Assembly (NCBI RefSeq): GCF_018320785.1
Contig: NC_054873.1
Location: 35,625,196 to 35,689,195, forward strand
Reading direction: 5' to 3'
From: Cheilinus undulatus
Lineage: Eukaryota > Chordata > Actinopteri > Labriformes > Labridae
DNA: 64,000 nt
Both the position numbers and the translations under genes were made by a program. Each line of letters begins with the position of its first letter. Position 1 is the first letter of the stretch. Shown here one piece after another: positions 33,692 through 45,600 of this stretch. The notes under the pieces were generated by a model. The model was not told the DNA's origin and made no database searches. It saw only the letters and a list, made by a program, of their open reading frames with translations.

Positions 33692-34115
33692 TTACCGCTC
33701 AGTTTATTAGGTACATCTGCTCAGCTGCTCCATAATGCAAACATCTAATCAGTGCTTATAAAGCAGAAACCAGTGCATTTAGGCGTGTAGATACAAGAGG
33801 ATGTGCTGAAGTTCATCAGAATGGGGAAGAAAGGTGATGTAAGTGACTTTGAATGTGCCATGGCTATTGGTGTCAGACACAGACTGCTGATCTACTGGGA
33901 TTTTCACACAACTATCTCTGAAGTTTACAGGACATGGTCTGAAAAAGAGGAAATATCAAGTCAGCAGCAGTTCTCTGGAAAAAAAATGCCTTGTTGATGG
34001 AAGAGGAGAATGACCGGACTGGTTTGAGGTGATGGAGAGGCAACATAACTCACTTGTTACAGCTGAGGTATGCAGAAGAGCATCTGTAAATGCACAAAAA
34101 ATCAAATCTTGGAGC
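33692..34115 (+). pseudogene. Tc1-like transposase 5' fragment
   Basis: Left end CGCTCAGTTTATTAGGTACA is the characteristic terminus of another fish Tc1-like family. An ATG at about 33821 starts MGKKGDVSDFECAMAIG, the transposase N-terminus, and continues through an HTH remnant (FHTTISEVYRTWSEKE) before a frame break near 33990. The catalytic part and right end are missing. Confidence 0.75.
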
Positions 34116-34179
34116 TGGGGCTGAGCAATATATCAAGTTTTTAGATGTTCATCAAGAAAATACTGTTTCTATTGATAAA

Positions 34180-34690
34180 TAGTCCTGTGAAAAGTATTCG
34201 TCCCTTTTCTGATTTCGTATTTTTTTTCCATCAAACAAATTGTTAATGTTAGACAAAGATAACCTGAGTAAATACACAGTGCAATTTTTAAATGATGTTT
34301 TCATTTATTAAAAGAAATGCCATCCAAATCTACCTTGCCCTATATGAAAAAGTTACTGCCCCTTTCTCCCCCTGTGAAATTGTGAATTAACTGTAATTAA
34401 CCACTTTTTTTTTTTTTTTTTTTTAGGAAAGCTGAGTTAAATTCCCCCCACCATGGCCAGGCCTACAGACCTGCTGAATCAAGAAATCACTTGAATAGAA
34501 CCTGTCTGACAAACTGAAGTTGTCTAAAAGGTCTCTAAAAGCAACACATCATGCCATATTTAAATTAAATTCAAAACAGATGAGAAACAAAGTCATTAAC
34601 AACTATCAGTCAGGAGGGGGTTACAAAGCCAAGGCTTTGGGACTCCATCAAACCACCATTATCCACAAATGGGGAAAACTTTAAATGGTG
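34180..34690. mobile_element. DNA-transposon remnant (family uncertain)
   Basis: Begins CCTGTGAAAAGTATTCGTCC then CTTTTCTGATTTCG, with inner CCCTATATGAAAAAGTTACT and AAAAGCAACACATCATGCCA. Its layout resembles fish DNA-transposon repeats that start with a GTGAAAAAGTATT-type terminus. The right end was not found and no intact frame remains. Confidence 0.45.
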
Positions 34691-35016
34691 GCAAACATTC
34701 TGAGGAGTTACAATGCTATATATAAACAATTTTTGCCATTTTGCACAGCTAGAAAAGCAATGCAATTTTTTTTAGATGACTTCCAGTTAAATGTAGTACG
34801 AACAGTGAGTCCACTCAGTCATCACAACTACTGAAACAAAGACAAGACAAAATAGGGGGTTATATTTCGTCACTGACTTCACCTGTACAATAGTGTGCAA
34901 TAAAGAGAGCGCCAAACCCTTTCCTTTTGCAAATGTTCTATGTGAGGTAGTTTTCTCTGTGTATATAGATATAATGTACATGTTTGTGTTAGTGTGCATG
35001 GTAAGGGGGTTGGGGC

Positions 35017-35597
35017 CAGAGGTGGAGAAAGTACTAGACTAATGTACTCAAGTAGAGGTAAAGTTACTTAGGATACAACTTTCTAAGTAGAAATAAAAGA
35101 AGCAATCGAATCTACTCAGTAAAAGTAAAAAGTAAGTAATTTAAAATTTACTTAAAGTATTGAGTAGCTACTTTTGATGCCTGAGGGGGTTATACAGTAA
35201 AATGTGATCTTTTCTTGGTGTGAAATAACTTCAAGAGAATATGAATTTATAACCAGGTTGTTTTTATAAGGTGAGACTTAACATAATGTCAGATGCAACA
35301 GAAGTTTTGGAATGAAATGTGGAACCATTCTTTCGCTACTGACCGTAATGTGTTGTAAAAAGTCAAACTTTTTGCCCTTTTCTTATTGGCAGAAAGCTGG
35401 AACCTCCTCGTTTTGGCTTTTAGTGATAATTTTTTTACTCAGTACTCAGTACTTTTTAAAAATGTCGTGAAGTACAATATTTCCCCAAAATGTACTTCAG
35501 TAAAAGTAGTGATTTGAAAAGTGCTCAAAAAACTACAAGTACAAAAAACTCAATTACAGTAACTTGAGTAAATGTAATTAGTTACTTTCGACCCCTG
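35017..35597. mobile_element. Complete hAT-like MITE with an exact 8-bp duplication
   Basis: The element runs from CAGAGGTGGAGAAAGTAC to GTTACTTTCGACCCCTG. Its ends are imperfect inverted repeats (CAGRGGTSGA then AAAGTA). It is flanked by identical GTTGGGGC (35009-35016 and 35598-35605), the 8-bp duplication expected of hAT transposition. Non-coding, 581 bp. Degraded relatives lie at 458-895, 18034-18075 and 44810-44970. Confidence 0.85.
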
Positions 35598-35660
35598 GTT
35601 GGGGCCTTGATAATATCTGCCTGAAGGGGGCCGGCAGAAAAAGATTGTGACCCACTGGCT

Positions 35661-35729
35661 GGTGGCTGGGGTGGAAGAAGGTTGATGCGGACTGACTGAC
35701 CGCATCAACCCTCCTCCATCCCAGCCACC
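35661..35729. repeat. Long near-perfect hairpin
   Basis: Arms 35661-35690 (starts GGTGGCTGGGGTGG, ends GTTGATGCGG) and 35700-35729 are complementary over 30 bp with about three mismatches, around a 9-base loop. No transposon ends or gene surround it, so its nature is unknown. Confidence 0.75.
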
Positions 35730-35899
35730 TCCATTACAACTTATCAGGATTAAGGTGGAGGAGAGGAGAATGGGTTTTAGATTACCAGCAACAGAATGAT
35801 TGAATCAAGAGAGGATGTGCCTACACGCCTACACCAGCTCATTACCAGAGCAGGGAACAGAGACGTGTGAGTGAATGATTATTGATGAATGAAGGATAA

Positions 35900-37560
35900 A
35901 TGGACAACAGTCTCCCTGCTTGAACTTGCGCTAACACTCATAATATATATTAGTATAACACAAATATGTCAGAAAACATCTGGAAAAGTGGGTGGAACTG
36001 GTGTAGTGAGTGTCTGCTTTTACAGGTATGATCTTAATCTAAGGATTTCCCTCACTGCTCACAAGTTCAACCCATTTTTTTTCACAAATGCTGCCAACCT
36101 ACCTGTGCAAGTTAAAAAGTGTGTAGGCGTTTGCAATCTTTGATGATTAAACTGAACCCTGGCCCCAAATAGCAAGGTTCACCCCCTCAAAAAACCCTAA
36201 AATGTCTTGAAATCATACAAATTGTAGTAAGGTAGATCCCTATAGACATAGTGAAACACTTAATTGGTTGATCACAGTATGGTAAAATGGCATGAGCTAC
36301 TAGAAAGTGAGGTGGGAAGAAGGTAAGATGTTCAAAAACAGAACACCATGTACAGAGTTATGTGAGAAAAAAAAGTGTTAAATGAGAGCAGGTGGCTGGA
36401 AGCAAAGGTGAAGAAATGTGATGTTATTCTAGCCCGTACAAAACCAGCAGAACGCATGCAGCTTCTGAAACATGTTTATTCTAGCCAAGTGTATTCTACT
36501 TAACATGCATGTAATGTATCTTTTCTAGGTTAGATATGCTTCATATTTGACAGGTATTATCTGTGAGTCAATGCAGTCCCAGTGCATGTTCATCACGTCT
36601 GCCTCCTTCTCAAACTTTAGCACAGACTCACACAGGAAATCCTGCTGAGGTCCAGAACCAGTCAGTCTTTAATCAAAACTTTGCCCTGCAGTGACAGAGG
36701 CCGACTTATGATTCAGAGCTGCTGCTGTATCTGAACGTGCGTGTCCTCAGGTGTCACTGTGTGTTGTTCCTCATGGGGGCTGACAGGTGATGACGCTCTG
36801 CCTTGCTGGTAGTTTTGCACTCAGCGCCGCCTGCACATCAGCACTCCTGTTTATACAATACTATCCTGCACATTAGTGGCACAATAGGAGGAGAGGGCCC
36901 TTAAAAATTCATGAGGACACATTGCATTAAGTTTTCATGAGTTCCTCTCACCGCCTCCCATGAGATGGTTTTCCTGCTGCCTGCTGCAATGAAGCTGGGA
37001 AATCCAGAAAAAGTCAGGGGTGGAGGGAGGCATGCTGGATGCACACTGAGAGGAGTCATCCAACAGATCAAGGGCAAGATGGGGCCTGCTGCTGCACAGT
37101 CATGGCCTCTTAAAGGAGTGCTACTCAACATTTTAACACTTCAAGTCATAAATGGATTAGCCGTACAATACACTACAGATCAGCTTATTCTTCATTCGGC
37201 CCCCAGGCCACTGAGGTCATCCTCATAACTAATCCTCTCAACCCAACTATTATGCCTTCAAACCAAAGGTGAGGCCTTTTTCTTTCTCTCCCCAGTCTTA
37301 CCCTGTATTTAGTCCTGTTCTACCATCTGGAACTGAAATAAATACTTGTGTTCTCTGTTGAAGATGTTTTGTGATTGCCTGTTGTTTTTAACCTGGCTTC
37401 ATGACTTTTGATAAATGCCAAAATATTTACTAGCTTATGTTTAATAGTTTCTGTAATTTTTTTTCAAAAAAATATTGGTTTATTTGCTACTTTTAATCTC
37501 CAACATTTATCCTTTTGATTAACTTCATCTTAACTGTACATCTTTTTTTCACCGTGATAT
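35900..37560. other. Intergenic, no gene seen
   Basis: AT-rich DNA with a repeat-free, more GC-balanced part at about 36580-37210 that may be a conserved non-coding element. No frame has splice or family support. Confidence 0.35.
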
Positions 37561-37562
37561 AC

Positions 37563-38500
37563 AATGCCTATAAAATGTATTCACCCCTTGGATGTTTTAC
37601 CCTTTTGTTGATTTTAGAAATCAGTCATGGTCAATATAATCTGGCTTTTTTTCCACAAAAATCTTTATTGTCAAAACTAACAAATGAAAAACAAAAATAT
37701 GTAATGTAGAATAACTGACTGCATAAATATTCCCCCTTCAAGTCAGTATTTAGTAGATGCGCCTTTGGCTGCATCACAGCACTGAGTCTGTGGTTGAAAC
37801 AATTTCTGCTTCGGGTCATTGTCTTGCTGGAAAATAAGCTGTAGTTCTCTTGCAGACTGAATAAGATTGGCCTTCAGATTTTTCCTATGCTTTGCAGCAT
37901 TCATTTCACCCTCTACCTTTACAAATATCCCAGGGTGTGCCACCCGAATCCTTAGCACCCTACATGCTTATAACTTATGCACATGGCTGTAAATATGCAA
38001 TGCTATTGCTAATAGTATATATTTCTGCCTTGTAATGAAAAACGTCATGAGGAATAGACAAGCTCAGGATAGGGTGTTTTACAGCATTCATTTCAGCTGT
38101 TGAGAAGCATCCCCACAACAAGATGCTGCCAACATGAGCTTCACAGTGGGGGTTGTAAAGTGATGTGCAGTGTTAGGCATCTTGTCTGATGGCCAAAAAG
38201 CGCCATTTTGATCTCATCAGACCAAAGAACTTTCTTCCAAATAACCGTGGAGTCTCCCCAATGCCTCTTGGCAAACTCAAGTGGATATTTAATATGACTT
38301 TTTTTCAGCAGTGGCTTTCTCGTTGCCATTCTCCCATAAAGCTTTGACTGGTAAAAAAATAAACAGTCAAAGGGTAGTAGGGTTGCCAGGAAGTCCTTGA
38401 TTGTCCCAAGGGTCTGAAAGCCACCAGCGGTCTCTGGGTGTATTGCCAGGTGTGAAAAGGATCACACAAAAGAAGTGATTCTGCCCCCCAGCCACGAGGT
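37563..38500 (-). pseudogene. Broken Tc1-like transposon
   Basis: Left end TACAATGCCTATAAAATGTA then TTCACCCC is a Tc1-like terminus. Minus-strand fragments at about 38329-38180 read RKPLLKKSHIKYPLEFAKRH and KVLWSDEIKMALFGHQ, the DDE core of a Tc1 transposase, in a truncated frame. A foreign segment (37945-38081) is inserted, and the right terminus was not found. Confidence 0.75.
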
Positions 38501-38650
38501 GTGGCACATCACGACAAATCCTTAGCAACCTACATGCTTAGAACTTATGCACATGACTGTAAATATGTATTAGTATTGCTAATAGTATACATCTCTGCCT
38601 TGTAATGAATAAAGTAATGTGAGAAGAATAAATAAGCTCAGGACAGGGTA
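37945..38650. repeat. Pair of about 135-bp direct repeats around a Tc1 fragment
   Basis: Copies at about 37945-38081 and 38515-38650 share AATCCTTAGCA, CTACATGCTTA, ACTTATGCACATG and TATTGCTAATAGTATA in the same order. The first copy lies inside the Tc1-like element, between two occurrences of CAGCATTCATTTCA (37897-37910 and about 38082-38095). The second lies outside it. Confidence 0.7.
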
Positions 38651-39436
38651 ATACATTTGTTTTAAGATGTAGCATTGTGTCTACAGTGAAGTGCAGTAAA
38701 CTAAAGCTCCTACTCTTTTTATCTGTGTTTGAAAGAAAAAGGGGAAGTAGGTCACATAGTTCAGGTTGGGTTTCACAACCTGTTCCATAAAACCCCTCAG
38801 CTACATTCAAAGTGCACACAAAGTTGTTCAGCAAGTTCATGTGAACCTCCTTGAAGATACTACAACCAGCAAGTCTACTTATTGAGTTACAGGCGGTTAA
38901 AAAGACAATTAAATTTAACATAAAAAAAAACTTTGGAACACTGTGATAAAACAATTTTCAGAATTTTAAAATATCACTGTACAAATTAAAGGCAACTTTG
39001 AAAATATGGAGATGGGACTCTTTCTGACAAATAAAATCTCTAAATCTCCCTAAAGTTCAGGAAACAAACTCCATTTTATATTAAAAGTGTGATGACTCCC
39101 TTGTGCTCACAGCGCCCAAGTGCCAGCAGACAGATAGCTTGTTTGCTATTACATGGAGAAAGAGGGATTACATGACCTCTGTGACATTTATTGATCTGTT
39201 TGTCCCCTGTTCATCTGAAGTGATTGATTCATTATTTAATTACATGACTAATGTACATGATGTTGTTCCATGAACACATAAACGCTCGGGATTTTTTTAT
39301 TTTAATGTAAACTCATCCAAAGAAGCACACTGAACACAATAATACCCCGTCACTCTGTAAAGACAGAAACAGTGAGGAGGACTAGATAACTCCGGGTTAC
39401 TATCTGTTTGTCCCACAACCCAGCCCTAAGGCTCAT
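38651..39436. other. Intergenic, upstream of fanca
   Basis: AT-rich, no supported gene or named repeat. Confidence 0.4.
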
Positions 39437-39657
39437 TCTTATTGGCTGTGGGACGGACCAATGAGCGAGAAGAGCGCGAGGAAAAACATGGAGGAGAAGC
39501 TGCACTAAAACAACCCTACACTAGCTTGAACAAGCGACCACGGAATGAGTAGTTATCTAGTAGAGTTTGTGCCAGCTATACTTTTAAACGTTTTATGTTA
39601 AACGTGAGGAATACTGACGTTTAACTGGACAAGTCTCAAGCAATTAAATAAAGTGAA
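39437..39657 (+). promoter_or_regulatory. fanca promoter with paired inverted CCAAT boxes
   Basis: ATTGG (39441-39445) and CCAAT (39458-39462) face each other 12 bases apart, about 200 bases before the fanca ATG, followed by GAGCGAGAAGAGCGCGAG. This is NF-Y-type architecture without a TATA box, suited to a growth-regulated DNA-repair gene. Inferred from motif and position. Confidence 0.55.
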
Positions 39658-42600
39658 ATGTCACTGAGTGCAACGTGTGACTCGGTCTCTCAGAAAAGGA
39701 CTCTGTCGAGTCTTCTTGGTGAGTTGACAGCTGAGATAACGTTTATGTTTTATGTACAGTGTGACATTAAACTGACTTTCTAAAATGAAGCCGCTCACTC
39801 GTTTTGTAAACATGGTGAAACCTTTATTGCGTCGATAAATCCTGACTCAACGTTCTTAACGTCACTTCTTGATTGCGAAGTTATATCAACCATTCTGGTT
39901 GACGTAACTTCATGCTGTGTCCTGACCGTTAGTGACTTCAGGCAAACATAACTGTTCTTGTCACTAATGGCAACTGCTGGTGAAAACTGAACAGTCCCCG
40001 CAGATGTTTAGTTTTTACTGAAGGAATATGTGTTTAGTATATTATGCCGTGATAACAAAAAATATATAAGCTCTTCATGAATACTTTTGCCGTTTTCATC
40101 AGCTGTTGAAACTACGTCAAGTACAGAGACATTCGGCTGAGGGTCACCAGTTAACACGGTCACTCTATAAACCGAAACACCCTGTTTTAAGAGGAGTTGT
40201 ATTTTCCCTTTCCCTTGACAAGTCTTATGCCTTTATTTAGACAGGGGGTATATCTGTGTGAATATATTTTGTAATCTATTCTATCGTGGTTTAAATAATA
40301 AAAAAGTCTAATAAAGTAAGTAGAGTTTTTGCTCCAACTCTGGTATGAGGGGCAGTATTCTAATCTTTTGAAGGTTGTGTTTTACAGTAATGTTTCCGAA
40401 GCTATTTCTATATGATTGAAAGTGAGGAGAACTATATGACTGTTGTTGTTTCCCCAGCTGGCCGTGTTGTGAAGAGGCCAAAGCAGGAGGATGGTCAGCG
40501 GCTGCAGGAGGCTGCCATCCAGCTGTTACAACAGCAGCAGAGCCTCAGCTGTCTGCTCAGGGAGGTCGGGGTGAGTTAGGGCTCTTAGGGATAAAGAACA
40601 AACATCAGAATATTATACTGATAGTATGACTTTTTTTTTTTTACTAATGCAAAGAATGGAAAAGTGTCCTACAAATTCTGTGAGCAGTATAATGTCGCAT
40701 AATATTGCAAGTCATAGTAGGATAAATCAAAGTGCACAACATCTACAGGCCATTGTACTGTGCTTTAAATGGTTTACAAAAGCAGCATCCCATTTAGATT
40801 TCCTCAGGTGTTGGTCATCTCTATCACATAACTTTACTTTTTATTTTTTGCAGAATCCAGATCTGTGCAGTATTTTCAAATCTCATGATGGGAAGCAGAA
40901 ACAAGCAGAGTCAGAAGGCATCTCAGCTGCTTTTACAGGTTCACTACTTGGTGAGTGTCTGATTCAACCTCCCAGTTGTAAGCAAGGCCCCTGAAATTGT
41001 CAGTGTTTGTTGTGTGTTGTTTTGTGTCATGAGCACTTAACGTCATCTTATATATGAGTCAGCTGCTGAATGGCAGACATGAAGAAACTGATGATGACAA
41101 ACTAACTAAGACACAAAGTTGGTGCTCACAACTACACAATGTGTTGTGTTGTCTGTGCACAGTATGCGAGCTGAGGCATCAGGCCTCACATCTTGGTGTC
41201 CCGGTTGTGGGGCTGTCAGTGAAGATGGTGCTGGAGAGACTGAGGGAGATCACTGAAACTGAGGAAGAGGACAAGAAGAGAGATCTGCTTTCTTCCCCTC
41301 AACGAGTGAGTATCTGACAGGAGGTTTTTTTGTGGTGTAATTTAGGTGAAGAATAAAACCAATGCACTCATACAGATGTGGATAAACTCCCCAAAATAAA
41401 CAATTTATTCACAATAAAATGTATAGGACAGTCCAAACTTTTACCTGAGGCCTCATCAGTATTTTGTCAGTGAAGTAAGTTAGTGCAGCTTTTTCTCTCT
41501 GTAAACACATATCTGAATTCTGATGCAGAGTCTCCAGGCAAGAGACAAGACTATAAGTGCCAATTGTTCTTGTTTCTGTTGTGCTCATTGTTATACTCAG
41601 GAATCACATTTAGGGATGCAGAATGACAGTCCATGCTCACTGCAAAGGAGGTTATACGCATTACAATCGATTATGGTTTGACAGTATAGCTTTTCCCTTC
41701 ATAAACAGATATCCAAATACAAATTTAGGCAAAAGCTCCAAACAAGGAACTTCATTCTAATGTCTCCATTGGCAGTCAGTCCATCAACACTTATCAGCAG
41801 TCAAAACAGCAAGTCTTGGCCTGTGTATCTTTTGTTTGGTAGTCTGTTATTCACTGGCCAGATCAGAGTTCTTAATTCTTCCCTGTGGGCCCAACAAGCT
41901 AATCAGTTATGTAATAGCTTAAGCGTTCAGTGTTCAGTTCAGGATATCACTAGGATTTTGACATTAACATTAGAAATGTTCTGGTTAAGTCGAACTTATC
42001 ATTACGTTTAGTAATACTTGCAACTGGAAACAAATCAGACTGTGTTCATTGTGGTGAGATGGATCCAAAGAGAGGAAACAAAAAGACTGCTTAGCAATGA
42101 GAAGAGTACTTGCAACCCTTCTGGTCAATGTACAATTAGACATTTTTTTATTAGACATCATATAAGTGGAATTAATTCGAAAGATTTTAAAATTTTAATG
42201 ATTCATCCTATTTGGGGTTTTTAGGCCTTTAACTCTTGACTAAAAGACTTCTTTAGCTTTTTCTATCCAGGTAATTTTTTATTTATTCTCAGCAGGTCTA
42301 GTTTTTTTATGCACTACTTTAATAGCTAAGATTTAAATATAAAGTATGCATTTTGCATCTCACTGCCAGTCAGCAACCAATACTTACCTTGAAGTTACTG
42401 TGGTTTTTGTCGCTTTTTCCAAAAATGTTTTCATCATAAATTTGACTTGGTTTACCATTAATCAGTTAACAAATACATAAGAATTGACACTTAACACTTA
42501 ATCTGTCAATTTGTCTCAAATTAATCAAAGTCAACATTTATGTGAATGTTAAAACCTTTTGAAAGTTGGCCTCTGGGCCTCCTGAGTACTTCTTCTTCAT

Positions 42601-45600
42601 TATCATAATTTTTGTACAACTGTTGTGTTTAAGTGTCAGGCCACTATGTACACTACTAGAAAGCTATGACTTTTGATTTCAAGTATTTTAAAGTCCAACC
42701 AACACAGCAGCCACAATTTATGCATCCATCGGACCACTGACAAACAAACAAGCTTTGTTTGATTTGTAGAGAGATTAAACTTACTGTTAGAACATCTCCT
42801 GTGCTCTCCTGATCACATTTCACCAAGTCAATCCTGCTGCATTAGAAAGAGCCTCCATGATCCAAATCTAGTAAAAGATCAACTCCACACTAGGGATGCA
42901 CGATATTATTGGTCTGGTATAGGTATTGGCAGATATCAAATTTCTGCTGATATTTACATCCGATATTTTGTCTATTTATTTCAGCATATATCGACTGTAA
43001 ATTTTGTCCATATAGACTAATAAATTAGGGAATTTTAGATTGAACCAATAGACCTGTGTCAGTTGAGGTCTTTTTCTTTATTTATCCTCATTCTTTAAAC
43101 TTTAAAGTGTTTTTTTAAGGACTAAAGTTTTTTTGGTTATCCTCAAACCTTCAAGTGTGTCCAAAAGGACTGAAATTTCTCGTCTGAAAAGCATATTTGA
43201 ATATCGGTATCGATATCAGCATCGGCTAAAATGATTCTGTAAATATTGATATATTGGATATTGTCAAAAATCCAGTATCGTGTATCCCTACTCCAAACAC
43301 ATTACATCCAATTGATCCACAGATTGCCTCAATTCCACCAAGAAAATAAACTTTTTAGATTTACTCATGCAGCGCTCTAGAAATACAAAACTTCATGTAG
43401 GTCAAGGAGCATTTTAGAATAAAAGCACCTGGGGCATTATGTCTGGTTATTCAGTTAGTTATTTAAACTGCAGGAGGCTGTATGATCTTGCTTTGCAAAT
43501 ATGTAACAGAAATTGAGTTTAACAGAAGTGTAAGGTAATAATATTTTTCAAATTAACACCCATGTTTAAAATGGAAAAAAACCTTCGACACTGGTTCATT
43601 AATGATTAATGGATTAACAGATGACGTATTAAAGGATTAACAGATGCGTGCTCAGCTCTGCTGATTGCACAGGTTTTCAAAAGGTTTAGATGTTACATTT
43701 CATTTTAACTTCAGTTAATTTTGAACTGTATTGACATTAAAGTTTCGATCACAGATTAATGTAAACAGAGTAATATTTTTTGATGAGTTGTACCCACCTC
43801 TGCTGTTAAACCAGCTCTGCATTTTTTCATTCATTCTTGCTTCAGATCTGTGCTGCACATCTGTTGGTGGATTGTTTCCTCTGTGGTTTAAAATGGTTGA
43901 ACTGCAGTTGCACCACAGCAGTCACACTATGAGTTTGTCTTTTATTACTGTGGAATTCTTTTTCAGATTACACAGCACGTTAAAAATAAAATCTTAAGGC
44001 TATAATTATCATTTCAATCCTGCACAGACACAGCTGTGTGTCCTGCTGGAGGCCTGCAGGAAGCTGCTGTCACAGGGAGCCCTCTGCCCCAAACTCCTCT
44101 GGCAGGAGTACAGAAGAGATCAGGTGTGTTTGTGTGGCCTAAAACATGTTTATTTCTAATATTCTATGGTTGCAGTAAAAAAGTTAAAATATGTTTGTTT
44201 AGAGCTTTCAGTGAGAGTTCTAAGCCGGTCCGTCAACGTTTAAACACAGTTAATAATGCACATCTGGAAATATCAAACAGTTTTGACTCAGTGTATTATG
44301 ATTATTATTATTTTTACTGACATAAACTGTTACTGTGAAGAGGCCAGTTTGGCTCCTTATCAAAGGGAAAAGATTTTATATTAAAATATATTAAATCATG
44401 TTTTTACAGAGGCTACCTAACCTGGAAGTGGTGTACCAGCTTCATCTAAACAACATCATCACTCTGAAGCACATTTTAGAGAGGTGAGAAATTGATATGG
44501 ATAAATATAATATATCTGGTGTTGGAAGTTACAACTACACAGAGAAGTGAGATTAAAATGAAGAAAAAGTCACCTTTTGAGACATTATTTTACGTATAAA
44601 CATTTTCTTGTTGTAGAAACATAGTGTATACACATAGCAAAAGAATGATTCCAGATTTCATCCCATAAACAGCTGTTTCATTTCACTTTAGTTTAAGTCG
44701 CACATTAAAATAAACAACCTGGTAAGAGATTCATATTGTCTTTTTATTGCATATTTAGGAAAGATTGATATCACCGTACAAGCCCATTGGGTAGCCAAAA
44801 GTAAAGCTCAGCACTTTGATTAAACTTTAAATGACTCACTTGTTACTTTTATTTGAGTAGATTTATAGACCAGTACTTTTACTTCTTCTTAAGTCAATTT
44901 TAACCACAGTAACTGTACTTTTACTTATGTACGATAGTCTTGTACTTCTTCAATCTCATCTTAAATCATACTTAGTTGTAGGCATTGAATTATATTTTGA
45001 AACTCATCCGCTGAGAAGTTGGCAATCTCAAATTCAGATATTTTAAGTGAATTTAATTTAAAATATAATAAGATCAAATACAAACTCAGTGGCTGAATTT
45101 ACTGAACTTGGGCAGCAGTAGCTCAGTCTGTGAGGGCTTTATTTATTAACTGGTGGGTGGCTGGTTCCAGTCCCATTGGACAAAGTCTGGAAATTGACCT
45201 GGCAGCTGGAGAAGTGCCAGTTAACCTCCTTTTTTAAAGATTTATTTTGGGGCCTTTGCGTGCCTTTATTAGATAGAGGAGGACAGTGGATAGACTCGGA
45301 AAAAGGGATGAGAGAGTGGGGAGAGACATGTGGTAAAGGGCCACAGGCGGGATTTGAACCCAGGCCGCCTGCGTAAGTGGTGCGCACTTTAAATCACTCA
45401 ACCATCTGTGCGCCCCAATGCCAGTTCACTTCCTGAATGCTCCTGAGGTGCCCTCGGCCAAGGCACCAAACCCTTAACTGCTTAAGAGGCGCTCCTTTGT
45501 GGGCAGCAGCCCTCACCCTGACATCTCTCCATTACAGCAGAGTCCAGATTGTGTATGTGCATGTATTTTAACCTATGAGTGTGTGCTTGACTCAACAACA

